A stretch of DNA of 64,000 bases from Mesorhizobium sp. M2A.F.Ca.ET.046.03.2.1. GTDB lineage: Bacteria > Pseudomonadota > Alphaproteobacteria > Rhizobiales > Rhizobiaceae. The notes beneath the pieces are model-generated. The model was not told the origin of the DNA, did no database searches, and saw nothing but the letters and a program-made list of their open reading frames with translations. The DNA lies in NCBI RefSeq assembly GCF_003952425.1, contig NZ_CP034449.1, positions 1,240,001-1,304,000 on the forward strand. The letters are read 5' to 3'. The translations under genes were made by a program, and so were the position numbers. Shown here one piece after another: positions 37,358 to 46,790 of this stretch. Within the stretch, counting starts at the first letter, position 1. Each line of letters starts with the position of its first letter.

Positions 37358-37864
37358 TTAATCCGGTTCATATCCTGCGGCTTTGAAGTAGTTGGCACAT
37401 TCGGCTGGGGTGAAGAGGTCGACGACCGCACCGACCGCGTCCCACAAAGCGTTGATGGTCCTCTCGGCCTTTGCTCGCAGCAGCGCCTTGAGTTTGGCGA
37501 AGGCGTTCTCAATCGGATTGAAGTCGGGACTGTAAGGCGGCAGGTAGAGCAGGCTCGCGCCTGCGGCCTCAATCGCGTCGCGCACGCCGGCGGCCTTGTG
37601 GGCGGGCAGGTTGTCCATGACGACTACGTCGCCCTCCGACAATGTCGGGACCAGCACCTGTTCGACATAGGCCAGGAACACGTTGCCGTTCATGGCGCCG
37701 TCGTAGACGAAGGGCGCAGTCATGCCCGTCAGCCGCAGCGCTCCGGTGAAGGTCGTGGTCTTCCAGTGGCCATGCGGCACGCCGGCCCGGCAGCGCTCGC
37801 CGCGCGGCGCTCTTCCACGCAGGCGGGCCATCTTTGTGGAGAGGCCGGTCTCATCGATGAACAC
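37358..37864 (-). CDS. IS630 transposase, downstream (DDE catalytic) frame
   Basis: A 168-residue frame with the DDE core: [35 protein letters not shown] and [20 protein letters not shown] hold the three acidic residues. It is probably made as a fusion with the upstream frame: a -1 shift on the seven-A run at 37959-37965 joins them through [15 protein letters not shown] without a stop. The catalytic residues are intact, so the element may be active. Confidence 0.85.
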   Translation of the reverse strand: MFIDETGLSTKMARLRGRAPRGERCRAGVPHGHWKTTTFTGALRLTGMTAPFVYDGAMNGNVFLAYVEQVLVPTLSEGDVVVMDNLPAHKAAGVRDAIEAAGASLLYLPPYSPDFNPIENAFAKLKALLRAKAERTINALWDAVGAVVDLFTPAECANYFKAAGYEPD

Positions 37865-37917
37865 GAGCTTCGCCGGATCGAGGTCGAGCTGGCCGTCGAA
37901 CCAGTCCCGGCGCCGGT

Positions 37918-38301
37918 TCAGGATGTCGGGGCGATCCTGCTCCAGTGCGTGCGCGGACTTTTTTTGAATGTCCAGCCGTGGCGGCGAAGCCAGGCGCTCA
38001 AGGCGCTGCGGCTGATGCGCACCGACTGCTCGGCGACGAGCCGCTCCACCATCTCGTTCAGCGTGATGTCCTTGCGCTCCTCGATCAGCCTGACGATGAA
38101 GGGTTCATGCGCATCGAGGCTGGAGGCGCGGCGGCGGCCCTGCGGGCGGGGCGCCAGTTCGCCGATCTTCGCCCGCGCAATCCAGCGGATCGCGCTGGAC
38201 ACTCCCACGCCGAACCGCGCCGCCGCTTGCCGCGCCGACATGCCCTCGTCCGAAGCCTTCAAGACCCGCGACCGAAGATCCATGCTCAATGCTTTTCCCA
38301 T
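37918..38301 (-). CDS. IS630 transposase, upstream (DNA-binding) frame
   Basis: A 127-residue frame holding the helix-turn-helix half ([53 protein letters not shown]). The start is taken at ATG 38301, where family similarity begins. The run of seven A on the coding strand near its end is the likely programmed -1 frameshift site leading into the catalytic frame. Confidence 0.85.
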   Translation of the reverse strand: MGKALSMDLRSRVLKASDEGMSARQAAARFGVGVSSAIRWIARAKIGELAPRPQGRRRASSLDAHEPFIVRLIEERKDITLNEMVERLVAEQSVRISRSALSAWLRRHGWTFKKSPRTHWSRIAPTS

Positions 38302-39028
38302 CGTCAACCTCCATCGAGGTGGACGTTGAATCAGCACAAAACGCAGCCGTCACATCACAATCGATTCATCGATCACAGGAAGTGCTCTAGCCGCCAACTG
38401 GCCCATGGCGGCGCCGATCGCTTGATCTTGCATCTTTAGCGCAAGCCTTGTGATGACGTCCGGTGCGAGTATCGTGTCCGAATCCACATTGAGCACCAAA
38501 TCTCCGCACGAGCGGCGAACCGCCGCAATCTGTGCCTTGCGCTTTCCGACATTCTTTGGGAGCGCAATGAAGTTGAACCTCGGGTCTCGCGCGTATTCCT
38601 CGTGTACATCTATGAGGGCATCGCGGTTTCCAGAACCGTCATCAACAACATAGACCTTCAATTCTCCGGCATAGTCCTGACTTGCGATGGAAGCCAGGCA
38701 GTCCGAGAGGGTGCGAGGTGCCTCGTTGTAACTCGGGATAATGACATCGACGCTCGGCCAAGGCTCACAGCCGGCCGGTTCGCCCGACGTCGGCGGTACG
38801 TTTGCAGGCAGGGTATGAAGAACCTGCGCGGTCTTATAGACGGTCGACAGCAGCGCATAAGAGCAGACGGCGACAATACTGGCTGGAACAAAGAGGTTCA
38901 TGAGATGTCAGATTTTTCAGTGCATTTGAGGAAGCGAGCGGACAATAAATCCGTGGTCAAGGCTGGGTTCAGATCGGTCAATGCGATGAGGGGCGGGTCG
39001 CGGTGACTGATATCATTGCGGGTGTCCC

Positions 39029-39622
39029 TCATAGCTCTGGACCGTTCCGATCGATCAAAGTGCCGGCCGGCCACTGGCTCATTGAGCGTCCAATTGGGAG
39101 CACCATGACGAGCACGTCGTCGTCGACTCGCGTGGGAGGAAGATCGGGGTACACGTCCGGGTGGGTTGAACGCACGCGGACGCCCGATAAAATGCTTGCC
39201 AAGCCTTTGCGGCAAAACCTGCCAACATGGTTCCGGAGCGCGGGCCGAACCGTGCCGAAAGCGAATGGAACGCCAAGCTGCTGCAGCACTGGATACATCG
39301 CGCTGATCGAATGGGCGATTCCTAGCCCCTCAAGATCCGGACGCACCCCGTACAGACCGAGTTCAGCGACAAGCAGATCAGCGTCGCCAACTTTGATGTA
39401 TCGGCGCAGCACGCCCAAGTGAGCTGCTACTCCGTGCACATCATAGCCGATTGCGCGGACCTCCGGCCTTGCACCGGCCCAACTTCGACCGCCTGCGAAA
39501 GCCTTTGCACTAAAGGCTCCGACAGGCTCATAGATCTTCTGGAAGAACTCAGAGAGTTCGAGATGATCGGAAAGCCGCAACTCATTTTCCCAGCACAACC
39601 TCCACTGCACGTCAGAGCGCAT
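39029..39622 (-). CDS. nodA: NodA, Nod-factor N-acyltransferase
   Basis: A 197-residue NodA, the cytosolic acyltransferase that attaches the fatty acyl chain to the free amino group left by NodB. The sequence is typical throughout ([20 protein letters not shown] at the start, [20 protein letters not shown], and [20 protein letters not shown] near the end). ATG 39622 is chosen over an in-frame ATG at 39685 because homologues begin there and AGAGGAAG precedes it. It heads the nodA-C-I-J-nolO series behind the nod box. About 130 bases separate it from nodC. Confidence 0.95.
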   Translation of the reverse strand: MRSDVQWRLCWENELRLSDHLELSEFFQKIYEPVGAFSAKAFAGGRSWAGARPEVRAIGYDVHGVAAHLGVLRRYIKVGDADLLVAELGLYGVRPDLEGLGIAHSISAMYPVLQQLGVPFAFGTVRPALRNHVGRFCRKGLASILSGVRVRSTHPDVYPDLPPTRVDDDVLVMVLPIGRSMSQWPAGTLIDRNGPEL

Positions 39623-39716
39623 GCGAAGACTTCCTCTTTTTCGGGTTCTTTTGCGCACTACGCGGTTGGTGGAGCGGCGGTGCATGTCATGTGGGCGGTC
39701 TATGAACGACCTGCAC

Positions 39717-39765
39717 AGATTGGTAAAATTGATTGTTTAGATCGCCAGCATCCACGCTTTGGATG
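39717..39765 (-). promoter_or_regulatory. nod box upstream of nodA
   Basis: Almost perfect match on the minus strand: CATCCAA, CGTGGATG, CGATCTAAACAATC, AATTTTACCAATCT. It would drive nodA, the interrupted nodC, nodI, nodJ and nolO. Confidence 0.92.
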
Positions 39766-39773
39766 CTAAAACC

Positions 39774-39826
39774 ATGCGTTTCAAAGGCCTTGCTCTGAAC
39801 CTTCTGGTCGTGCTCGATTGGGCCGA
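39774..39826 (+). pseudogene. 5' fragment of nodD opposite nodA
   Basis: From ATG 39774 the rightward frame reads MRFKGLALNLLVVLDW, nearly identical to the NodD N-terminus (MRFKGLDLNLLVVLDAL). After about 16 codons the match fades and no helix-turn-helix follows, though a short APRAEA piece downstream near 39890 recalls NodD. The intact arrangement would be divergent nodD and nodA with a shared nod box; here only the first codons of nodD survive. Confidence 0.75.
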
Positions 39827-40413
39827 TAGAGCGACGGCGCCGACGGCAGCTGTCGGTGACACAACCTGCTTCAAGACGGCCAGCGCGTGGCTGCGCCTCG
39901 TGCCGAAGCAGCGGTCAAGTGGAGCATGAGCCCGACTGTCAGGCGTCAGCAAACACTGCGACCGTTGGGGCACGGTCGCAGCTCTGGTTGGCCGGCGGCA
40001 ACAGGATCCCGGGAAGCCTCTGACTCGACAAGTTGCGGCAAGGCGGCATGCCGATTGCGCGATTGTCGCGCTCGCCAATAGGAATTCAATGCTCTCGAGT
40101 GTTGCCGGTCAACCGGACTGTCGGTGAAAGCACCTGAGGGCGGAAAGAAGGGCGGCCCGGATGGCGAGGTCGCCTGATAGGCGGCGCAGGTTGTCGTCTT
40201 GAGCTGCCTCCTGTCCAGTCGATTTGACGAGGGGCTGCGATGCCGTTGCCGTGGACCGCTGCTTCCAATGGGCGCGGTGGACAGGTCTCGTATGCCGGCT
40301 GCGCCGTATCCAGCTGAGAACGACGTGCGTGCAAGCAGGAGCCGGCTGCGCGTTGCGCGGGTCAAAAATTGGCTACGCCGCCACGCTGATGATGACTCCA
40401 ATGTGACCGGGGT
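39827..40413. other. Degenerate region beyond the nodD fragment
   Basis: No convincing gene. The first 100 bases may be very worn nodD sequence. The rest shows nothing I can identify. Confidence 0.4.
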
Positions 40414-41595
40414 TCACCGCCTCAGCATGGCCGCAATGCCATGACGGACAAAGGGAAGATGTTGTCCCAGGCGCAGCGCCACATGCCTTGCTAGCCGTGC
40501 CGCCGGATGCTCGCTTGAGTAGAGTCCGACGAGGATATTCGTAGCATGATAGAGCGGCGCCGCCGACAGGCGCAATCGGCTTTCATATCTGTGGAGCATG
40601 TCGGGATCGGCAATGTCGCGACGCTCAAGCCATGCTGTCTCGATAGCATGGGCGAGATGCTTCTGGCCGCCGAGGCCGATGTTGAAGCCATGCGCGGTCA
40701 CCGGGTGCATGCCGATGGCAGCGTCGCCGATCAATGCGGCGCTCGGCGCCCGGAACCTGTGCGCCCAGGTTGTAACCAACGGGTAGATATGGCGTTGGCT
40801 TGCCAGGCTCATCTTGCCGAGGCGCCCTCGACAGCGCTTTGTCAATTCAATCAGGAACAACGCGTCGTCAAGGGCAAGCAGTCCGTCGGCCTCGTTTGAG
40901 GGCAAAGTCAAAAGCAGCGACGACACGCCTTGCGCGAGGGGCAACATCGCTACCGTCTGATGATGATCGAACCATTCGATCGCGATCTGGTTGTGGGGGC
41001 GCTCGTGCCTCACTCGGCAAATCAGCATCGAGTTGCCAAGCCGATTGATATCGGCGCCGATGCCGAGCAGATTGCGGGTGGCGGAAAATCGCGAATCGGC
41101 AGCAACGAGAAGCCGGGCGGTCAGTTGCCTGCCATTGGAGAGCGTTATGACTGCTCCCTGGCGGCTGTTTGTTGCACGCACGACCGAGTGGCCGCACAAC
41201 AGCCGGGCGTGGCCCTGCAAGCGGATGATCTTGAAAAGGGCATCGCGGATCTGGCAATTCGGGACCAGAACGCCCAGTGGTTCTGCGGACCGGGCCGGCG
41301 AATCGAAACACAGCGCGAAGGGACTCGATCCGTTGAGGACGCGTGCGCCTTGAAGCGGTGACTTGTCCGAAGCGCTGATAACATCCCAGGCGCCGAGCTC
41401 GCGAAGGATGCCAATCGAGGCGTGGGTGAGCGCGATCTCGCGACCGTCGAAAGCCGGATTTGCCAGTCTTCCCAGGGACTGTCCTTCGACAACCGCCAGT
41501 TTGAACTCGCTGTGGGCAAGCGATGCGGCGAAGGAAAGACCGACCGGCCCGGCGCCAACCACAATGATGTCGAAGTTGTCGTCAAGGCTGGGCAT
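40414..41595 (-). CDS. UbiH/UbiF/VisC-family FAD-dependent hydroxylase
   Basis: A 393-residue class A flavoprotein monooxygenase with an N-terminal GxGxxG FAD site (FDIIVVGAGPVGLSFAASLA), the family's DGREIALTHASIGILRELG segment and the second FAD motif GDAAIGMHPVTAHGFNIGL. The family hydroxylates the ubiquinone ring; UbiM-type versions occur in alphaproteobacteria. It has no nod box of its own and no other quinone gene adjoins it, so a role in modifying some other aromatic compound is also possible. Confidence 0.82.
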   Translation of the reverse strand: MPSLDDNFDIIVVGAGPVGLSFAASLAHSEFKLAVVEGQSLGRLANPAFDGREIALTHASIGILRELGAWDVISASDKSPLQGARVLNGSSPFALCFDSPARSAEPLGVLVPNCQIRDALFKIIRLQGHARLLCGHSVVRATNSRQGAVITLSNGRQLTARLLVAADSRFSATRNLLGIGADINRLGNSMLICRVRHERPHNQIAIEWFDHHQTVAMLPLAQGVSSLLLTLPSNEADGLLALDDALFLIELTKRCRGRLGKMSLASQRHIYPLVTTWAHRFRAPSAALIGDAAIGMHPVTAHGFNIGLGGQKHLAHAIETAWLERRDIADPDMLHRYESRLRLSAAPLYHATNILVGLYSSEHPAARLARHVALRLGQHLPFVRHGIAAMLRR

Positions 41596-41912
41596 CAGCG
41601 TGCCGCCTGCGCGTCGGCTCTCTTCGCGAAACGCTGCTGGAGTCGAGCCGTATGTCGCACATCGATCGCGCTGCGATCCATGGTCCGCCGCATCGCCTCA
41701 GGCGCGTTTCTCGCGTCGGTTCTGGCTGGTGAAGCGTCATTTGCCCGCCGTATGGTCCGGATTGTCAAGATGATGGGAGCGACGATCAGGCTGTCGGTCA
41801 GCACATGCGTTTCCCCTGAAGAACTGGCCGATCAAACCACGCCGACAAGGACATGGCTTTGATCTGGGTCAGTCGAGGCCCAACCGGAGGTCGGATGACC
41901 TCGATGCAGTGT

Positions 41913-41952
41913 GCTAGCTGATCCCATGACGACGCCATGGCACCCAGCTAGC
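41913..41952. repeat. Inverted repeat between hydroxylase and dioxygenase genes
   Basis: GCTAGCTG at 41913-41920 and CAGCTAGC at 41945-41952 form an 8-base dyad around a 24-base loop. No T-run follows, so a terminator role for the leftward dioxygenase gene is uncertain. The rest of 41596-42008 shows nothing recognisable. Confidence 0.4.
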
Positions 41953-42008
41953 CCAAGGGAGAACCAGGCGTGTGATCTGGGGAAAGCTGTTTCAGGATTT
42001 TTGCGAGA

Positions 42009-42983
42009 TCAGCGAATGACCGGCTCGCCATGGAAGCGCCGGCGCGAGGGCGGCGACACGCCGAAGCCAACTTCCATCATCAATCGTGGCGTGCGCGAAG
42101 GCACGGTGCCCATATGGAAGCCAAAGGGATCCTCGACAAAGCCAAGGCCGGCTTCGCCGGTCAGCGTGACGGGGCTGTCATCGCCATAGACGTTGAGAAC
42201 CTCATGCGCGGGATGGCCGACGAGCAGCGTCAGTTGATGCTTGAGGATCCGCCGCTTGTGGCTGCCCCGGACATAGACATGCGGGCCGGTGCCCTCGTCG
42301 ACCGGCGCCAGATAGAAGAAGAATTTCAGCATCCGCCAGTCATCGAGATCGAAATGATACTTCCCCAGCGAGGCACGGTTCTTGTCGGCGTCGGAAGCCT
42401 GGCCGGTGGGAAAGCTCCACCACACGCGTGTGGTGATCAGTTTCGCCTGAGCGCCCAGATAATGCGCGGCGATGTCGAGCAGCAGCGGGTCGTTCTGGAT
42501 TGCGACCGCTGCCTCGCAGCCGAGGATGCGTTCGAAATAGTGGCCGCTGAGCAAGGAACGGCCGAAACGCTTCTCGGCCCCGGCATGGTCCTCAGGCATG
42601 AATTCGAGACGCCGATCGAAATTGCCGAAACAAGGCGTGCACCGGGCGAAGGCGGCGATCTCCTCATGGATGAAAGTCGGAAGGACGAGCCCGCAAAACA
42701 GCCCATCCGACCGCAGCGCCTCGACAACGTCCTGGCGATCGACGCCGGCAAACATCGTGTCGTGGGCCTTTTGCGACACGCAAACCGGCTTTGCCCCACG
42801 CCAATGCATCCTGCGGGCCGGCATGGTGCGGGCCAGCACGAACATCGGCAGCCATGCCGGGTTCTCCCGAATGTCCGACAGATAGGTGGGAATGCGCACG
42901 GCGATGCGGCGCAGCACGCCGCCGTCTCGCGCGATTGCCTCGAGACTAGCGGTGCCGGATTTGTCAGGGCTCGAAAGGGTCAT
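42009..42983 (-). CDS. Phytanoyl-CoA dioxygenase-like non-haem iron protein
   Basis: A 324-residue protein of the 2-oxoglutarate-dependent phytanoyl-CoA dioxygenase superfamily. The iron motif is seen as HFDLDDWRMLKFFFYLAPVD (His and Asp) with the distal His in DPFGFHMGTVP, and GTGPHVYVRGSHKRR is the family segment between. The substrate is unknown; members hydroxylate lipids, amino acids and secondary metabolites. It lies between nodA and noeKJ on the same strand but without a recognisable nod box. Confidence 0.75.
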   Translation of the reverse strand: MTLSSPDKSGTASLEAIARDGGVLRRIAVRIPTYLSDIRENPAWLPMFVLARTMPARRMHWRGAKPVCVSQKAHDTMFAGVDRQDVVEALRSDGLFCGLVLPTFIHEEIAAFARCTPCFGNFDRRLEFMPEDHAGAEKRFGRSLLSGHYFERILGCEAAVAIQNDPLLLDIAAHYLGAQAKLITTRVWWSFPTGQASDADKNRASLGKYHFDLDDWRMLKFFFYLAPVDEGTGPHVYVRGSHKRRILKHQLTLLVGHPAHEVLNVYGDDSPVTLTGEAGLGFVEDPFGFHMGTVPSRTPRLMMEVGFGVSPPSRRRFHGEPVIR

Positions 42984-43638
42984 GAAGGTCCTCAGCTATG
43001 AATGCGATATCGACGAAGCCTCGGTTCTCGCTGCCCCGCCGCTGGGTTCCAAGCCCGATTCCCGCAGCGGAAGGACGTCTAGCTGGGGGTCGGATTTTGT
43101 GCAATGCACAATAGCCGTTGCGCGTGGCAAATGCTGTTAGGATCAATGTCCGAAGTTCGTCTGACAGAAGACCCCGCCGAGCCTTCGATCGAGAACAGCC
43201 GTATTTTTGAGATCGGGGCCCTATAAACGCCCCCTGAATGGCAACTCTGTTTCTGGGGAAGCTGGGGAAACGGTCGCCAAGTGCACCAACTCGCCATTGC
43301 TGATCGCGGTCGCTTTGAACGCAGTCTCTGCGGTGGTGTTCTGTCCTCGCCGTAAACTTGGGACCCCAAAACCTTCGCGAGGCACACGCATGAAGGGCAT
43401 AGAGGTGCCATGCGCCGAAGGAACTGAGTTCCAAACTGTATTGAACGGGGACGTGCGACAGCGCAGGTAACGGACCGAATAGCTCTTTTAACCGGTATTT
43501 CGGCCGAATGGGAGCATCTTCACTGTTCCAGTAATCAATGCAATCTTCTCGCTTCAACTCGGCACGTCATTAGCTTAACGAGAAAACGGAAACCTCAACG
43601 AAGTACCCTTCTGATCATGACCTGTAGACGTTGGACTA
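42984..43638. other. Gap between dioxygenase gene and noeJ
   Basis: About 650 bases with one long leftward frame that matches no family known to me and has no good start site. It should hold the promoter for the dioxygenase gene. Weak similarity to the sigma-54 promoter block at 51.6 kb was noticed but not accepted. Confidence 0.4.
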
Positions 43639-45054
43639 TCAGGCTCGACCGTATACGTCCTCAAACCGCACAATGTCATCTTCGCCTAGATATTCGCCGC
43701 TTTGGACCTCAATCATAACCAAGCCGATATTGCCGGGGTTCTCGAGCCGGTGTTTGTGGCCGCACGGGATATAGGTGGATTGATTGGTGGTCAGGAGTAG
43801 CTCCTGCTCGCCGTTGACAATCTTTGCGGTGCCGCTGACCACGACCCAGTGCTCGGAGCGGTGATGGTGCATCTGCAGGCTCAAGCGCCCGCCCGGGTTA
43901 ACCTCGATGCGCTTGATCTTGAAGCGCTCGCTTTCCTCCAGAACCGTGTAGGTGCCCCAGGGCCGGTGCACGGTACCGTGAAGCAAGTGCGCTTCGTGTC
44001 CCGCAGCCTTGAGCCCCTCGAACAGTTTCTTGACGTCCTGGACGCGATCGCGGGATGCAACGAGCAGCGCATCGTGGGAATCGACAATCACCAGGTCGCT
44101 GACGCCCACCGTCCCTATGACTCGTTTGTCCGAGCTTATGTAGGTGTCGACCGTGTCCACTACATGGACATCGCCGCGGATCCTGTTGCCGCTCTCGTCG
44201 GGAGGGATCAGTTCGGCCATTGCGTTCCAGGAACCGATGTCGTTCCACCCCATCTCGCAAGGGACAACGGCGAGATTGTGCGCCTTTTCCATCACCGCCC
44301 GGTCGAGCGAGATGCGCGGAGCCACGGCGAGATGCTTTGCAGAGAGCTCGATGCTGGCGAAGCGCTCGCCGTCAATGATTGCGGCGTTCTCGTAGCTGCC
44401 GAGAACGGCATCGACCAGCTCCTTGCAATGCAGGGCCATCTCATCGAGCATGACTCGCGCTTTGAAGCAGAAGATGCCGGCGTTCCAGAAGAAACGTTTG
44501 GAGGCGACATAGGATTTGGCGGTTTCCACGTCCGGCTTCTCGACGAAACGGACGACTTTTTCGCCATCGGCCTCGATGTAGCCGAATGCCGTGTCCGGCC
44601 TTTCTGGATTTATGCCCAGGGTTGCAATGCGCCCCTGCCGCGCATGCTCGATCGCCCGACTGATGGCGCTTCCAAAGGCCGCCAGGTCACCGATCATCTG
44701 GTCCGCGGGAAAAATGCACAGGATTGCATCCGGCCCCTGTGTCGCCTTGGCGTGGATGGTCGCCGCGGCGACAGCGGCGGCCGTGTCCCTGCCCTCCGGC
44801 TCGAGCAGGAAGGTGCGCGGCAGCACGACGGAATCCAGCTCGTCAAAATGGTCTTTCGTGAGGAAGAGATGGTCCTTGGAGGTCACGGTGACGAGCTCGG
44901 CCGCCCCCACTATGGAAGCCGCGCGCAACACGCTGTGCTGAATGAGCGAATGCCCGTCCGCCATCTTGAGGAAAGGCTTGGGGTGCGACTGCCTGGAGGC
45001 GGGCCACAGCCGCGAGCCGGCTCCGCCGCTGATGATGACAGGAACCACTTTCAT
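43639..45054 (-). CDS. noeJ: NoeJ, mannose-1-phosphate guanylyltransferase / mannose-6-phosphate isomerase
   Basis: A 471-residue bifunctional enzyme that makes GDP-mannose from mannose 1-phosphate and GTP. The N-terminal nucleotidyltransferase has VVPVIISGGAGSRLWPASRQ with the PKPF lysine and FVEKPDVETAKSYV; the C-terminal cupin isomerase has VHRPWGTYTVLEE and LSLQMHHHRSEHWVVVSGTA. ATG 45054 is chosen because similarity starts at MKVVPVIISGG; it shares a base with the noeK stop (TGATG), so translation is coupled. In other rhizobia NoeJ feeds GDP-mannose toward GDP-fucose for Nod-factor decoration; the genes for that conversion are not in the window. Confidence 0.9.
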   Translation of the reverse strand: MKVVPVIISGGAGSRLWPASRQSHPKPFLKMADGHSLIQHSVLRAASIVGAAELVTVTSKDHLFLTKDHFDELDSVVLPRTFLLEPEGRDTAAAVAAATIHAKATQGPDAILCIFPADQMIGDLAAFGSAISRAIEHARQGRIATLGINPERPDTAFGYIEADGEKVVRFVEKPDVETAKSYVASKRFFWNAGIFCFKARVMLDEMALHCKELVDAVLGSYENAAIIDGERFASIELSAKHLAVAPRISLDRAVMEKAHNLAVVPCEMGWNDIGSWNAMAELIPPDESGNRIRGDVHVVDTVDTYISSDKRVIGTVGVSDLVIVDSHDALLVASRDRVQDVKKLFEGLKAAGHEAHLLHGTVHRPWGTYTVLEESERFKIKRIEVNPGGRLSLQMHHHRSEHWVVVSGTAKIVNGEQELLLTTNQSTYIPCGHKHRLENPGNIGLVMIEVQSGEYLGEDDIVRFEDVYGRA

Positions 45055-46484
45055 CAAATGCCCTCTACCGTCTGCGACGCGAATGCCTGTGCTCTTTTCA
45101 GCACCGAGGCGACGATCGTCGTGGCTCTGCTCTCGCTCGAAGCTTCCGAATAGCAGCGCAGTTCCGGTGCATTGCCGGAGGGCCGCAGGTGTATGATCTC
45201 GCCTGTGCGCATACGCACCCTGAAGCCGTCGGTTTTGTCGACTTCGGCTACAGTCCCGAACGGGGCGAGAAATTGCTGCAGCGCGTCGAGGTTTGCGAGG
45301 CGATCCATCAATCTGCTTGAACTCTCGGCGGAGAAATCCTGCAGCCGGTCGCTCGCGCATACCGGAAGCTTCCAGAGCTCGCGCAGTTGCGACAGCTTCT
45401 TCTTTGTCGATGCCATGGTACCGAGAACAGCCAGGATGGGGAGAAGGGAGTCCCGCGTCGGCAGGGCGGTCAAAGTCTTCCCGTTCGCCGTGTAATCCGA
45501 CCCCAGGAGAACGCCACCATTGGCCTCGAAGCCGACAACGATGCTGCCGGCACGATGTGACGCCTCCATGGCTTCGATAACAAATGGTGACCCGACCTTT
45601 GTCCTCAGGACATCGAAGCCGAAAGCTTTCGAAATGCCGGAATTGGAGGTCACAGGCGTCACGACGGTATCCGCCTTCAGGAAGAGAGCCGTGGCGAGCC
45701 CAACCAGATCGCCGCGAAACAGATCGCCATTTTCATCGGCAATCAGTGGCCGATCAGCGTCCGCATCAGTCGACACGATGGCATCGAGATTGAATTCGCG
45801 GACCCATTCTTTCAATTTTGCAATCGTGGCTGCATCCACGGCTTCGGTATCGACAGGCACGAAAGTTTCGGTTTTCCCGACGGCGACCACGCCGGCGCCG
45901 AGCGATTGAAGAACTTCCACCAAAAGTATTGCTGCTACCGAACTGTGCCGGTAGACTCCAAGTCTCAGGCCGGAAAGGGAGCCCGGCTCCAGCATGTCAT
46001 TGGCGCGCTCTCGATAACAGGCCATTGCTTCTTCATGGCGGATAGGCCACGTCGTTCCCAGAGGAGCGGGTGGCAAGTAATATGCATTTGATCTTTCGGC
46101 GACAAAGCGCGTAATCGCGGCCTCATCCGCCTTGCTGATCTCACCATTCGGGCCGTAGAATTTGATGCCGTTGCGACCGGCTGGAATGTGCGACCCAGTG
46201 ACCATAAGAGCCGCCGCGCCGTGTCTGCGTGCATACAGTGCCAGGGCAGGCGTCGGTATGGCGCCGCAATCGATCGGCTGGAAACGATTTGCGGCCAACG
46301 CCGCCATGCAATTGTTGACTATCGCTTCACTGCTGCCACGCAGGTCGCGGCCTAGGAAGACCGAACTATTCGGCTGAACCTGGCTCGAACTCAAACGCCA
46401 GGCGAAAGCTTCAGTATAAAGCCCGCTGGCCCTGCCGAGCAATTCCGAATCCAAACCTCGAACGCCGCTTGACCCGAACTTCAT
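45054..46484 (-). CDS. noeK: NoeK, phosphomannomutase
   Basis: A 476-residue phosphohexomutase converting mannose 6-phosphate to mannose 1-phosphate. The phosphoserine loop is ALMVTGSHIPAGRNGIKFY, the metal loop STDADADRPLI, the sugar loop FEANGGVLLGS, and the phosphate-binding end HLRPSGNAPELRCYSE. The product passes to NoeJ encoded directly downstream. The nod box about 300 bases upstream makes this pair part of the NodD regulon. Confidence 0.9.
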   Translation of the reverse strand: MKFGSSGVRGLDSELLGRASGLYTEAFAWRLSSSQVQPNSSVFLGRDLRGSSEAIVNNCMAALAANRFQPIDCGAIPTPALALYARRHGAAALMVTGSHIPAGRNGIKFYGPNGEISKADEAAITRFVAERSNAYYLPPAPLGTTWPIRHEEAMACYRERANDMLEPGSLSGLRLGVYRHSSVAAILLVEVLQSLGAGVVAVGKTETFVPVDTEAVDAATIAKLKEWVREFNLDAIVSTDADADRPLIADENGDLFRGDLVGLATALFLKADTVVTPVTSNSGISKAFGFDVLRTKVGSPFVIEAMEASHRAGSIVVGFEANGGVLLGSDYTANGKTLTALPTRDSLLPILAVLGTMASTKKKLSQLRELWKLPVCASDRLQDFSAESSSRLMDRLANLDALQQFLAPFGTVAEVDKTDGFRVRMRTGEIIHLRPSGNAPELRCYSEASSESRATTIVASVLKRAQAFASQTVEGI

Positions 46485-46790
46485 GACTTCGCTTTGCTGT
46501 GGACAGGTAAGGTGGGATAATATTGCGGTGGGGTAGTAGCTTCTATTGAAAGCGCATCGTTCTCAGCCACCTGCTATTCAGACGTGAGGTCTCTTCAGCA
46601 TGGTAACGGCCGACCAAATTTGCAGAACGACCCAAACAGGAGCTCAGAACGGAAGTTAGGGCCTCCACTGGCAGTCAGGGGCATCCATAGCTCTCCTTCT
46701 ATCGGAATCTCTTGGCGCGCTCATCTAATGGTCAAGGCAGGGAGTGATCGGTCTGTGCCCGCCGGTACTTCGCTATGCAGCATCATGACG

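Larger units (their letters stand above)
37345..38387 (-). mobile_element. IS630-family insertion sequence in nodC
   Basis: The element is 1043 bases and is flanked by TA on each side (37343-37344 and 38388-38389), the target duplication of the IS630/Tc1 group. The ends are inverted: GAGCGCGTCCTGTTTAATCC at the left against GAGCACTTCCTGTGATCGAT read inward from the right. It carries one transposase in two overlapping frames on the same strand as nodC. Confidence 0.9.
36582..38901 (-). pseudogene. nodC: nodC, chitin oligosaccharide synthase, interrupted by an IS630-type element
   Basis: NodC is the membrane GT2 glycosyltransferase that polymerises UDP-GlcNAc into the Nod-factor backbone. The 5' part (38901 to 38390) encodes MNLFVPASIVAVCSYALLST, VIIPSYNEAP, YVVDDGSGN and NVDSDT, up to MGQLAA. 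The 3' part resumes at 37344 with SNRNETWLTRLIDMEYWLAC, GEDRHLTI and QQLRWARSTFRD. Removing 37345-38389 (the element plus one TA) gives exactly 425 codons, a 424-residue protein of normal length with no other defect. In the assembled sequence translation ends inside the element after about 183 residues, before the GEDR base and QxxRW product motif, so this copy cannot make an active enzyme. Confidence 0.92.

Noticed and set aside
41595..41804. 69-codon leftward frame touching the FAD hydroxylase start
   Set aside because: The contact with the hydroxylase start suggested coupling, but the frame has no ribosome site and a composition unlike a protein.
43240..43390. Possible third sigma-54/NifA block upstream of the dioxygenase gene
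   Set aside because: Loose similarity to the 51.6 kb block, but no GG-N10-GC pair and no TGT-N10-ACA were found.
43849..45153. 434-codon rightward frame opposite noeJ
   Set aside because: Antisense to a clearly recognised gene and without family features.
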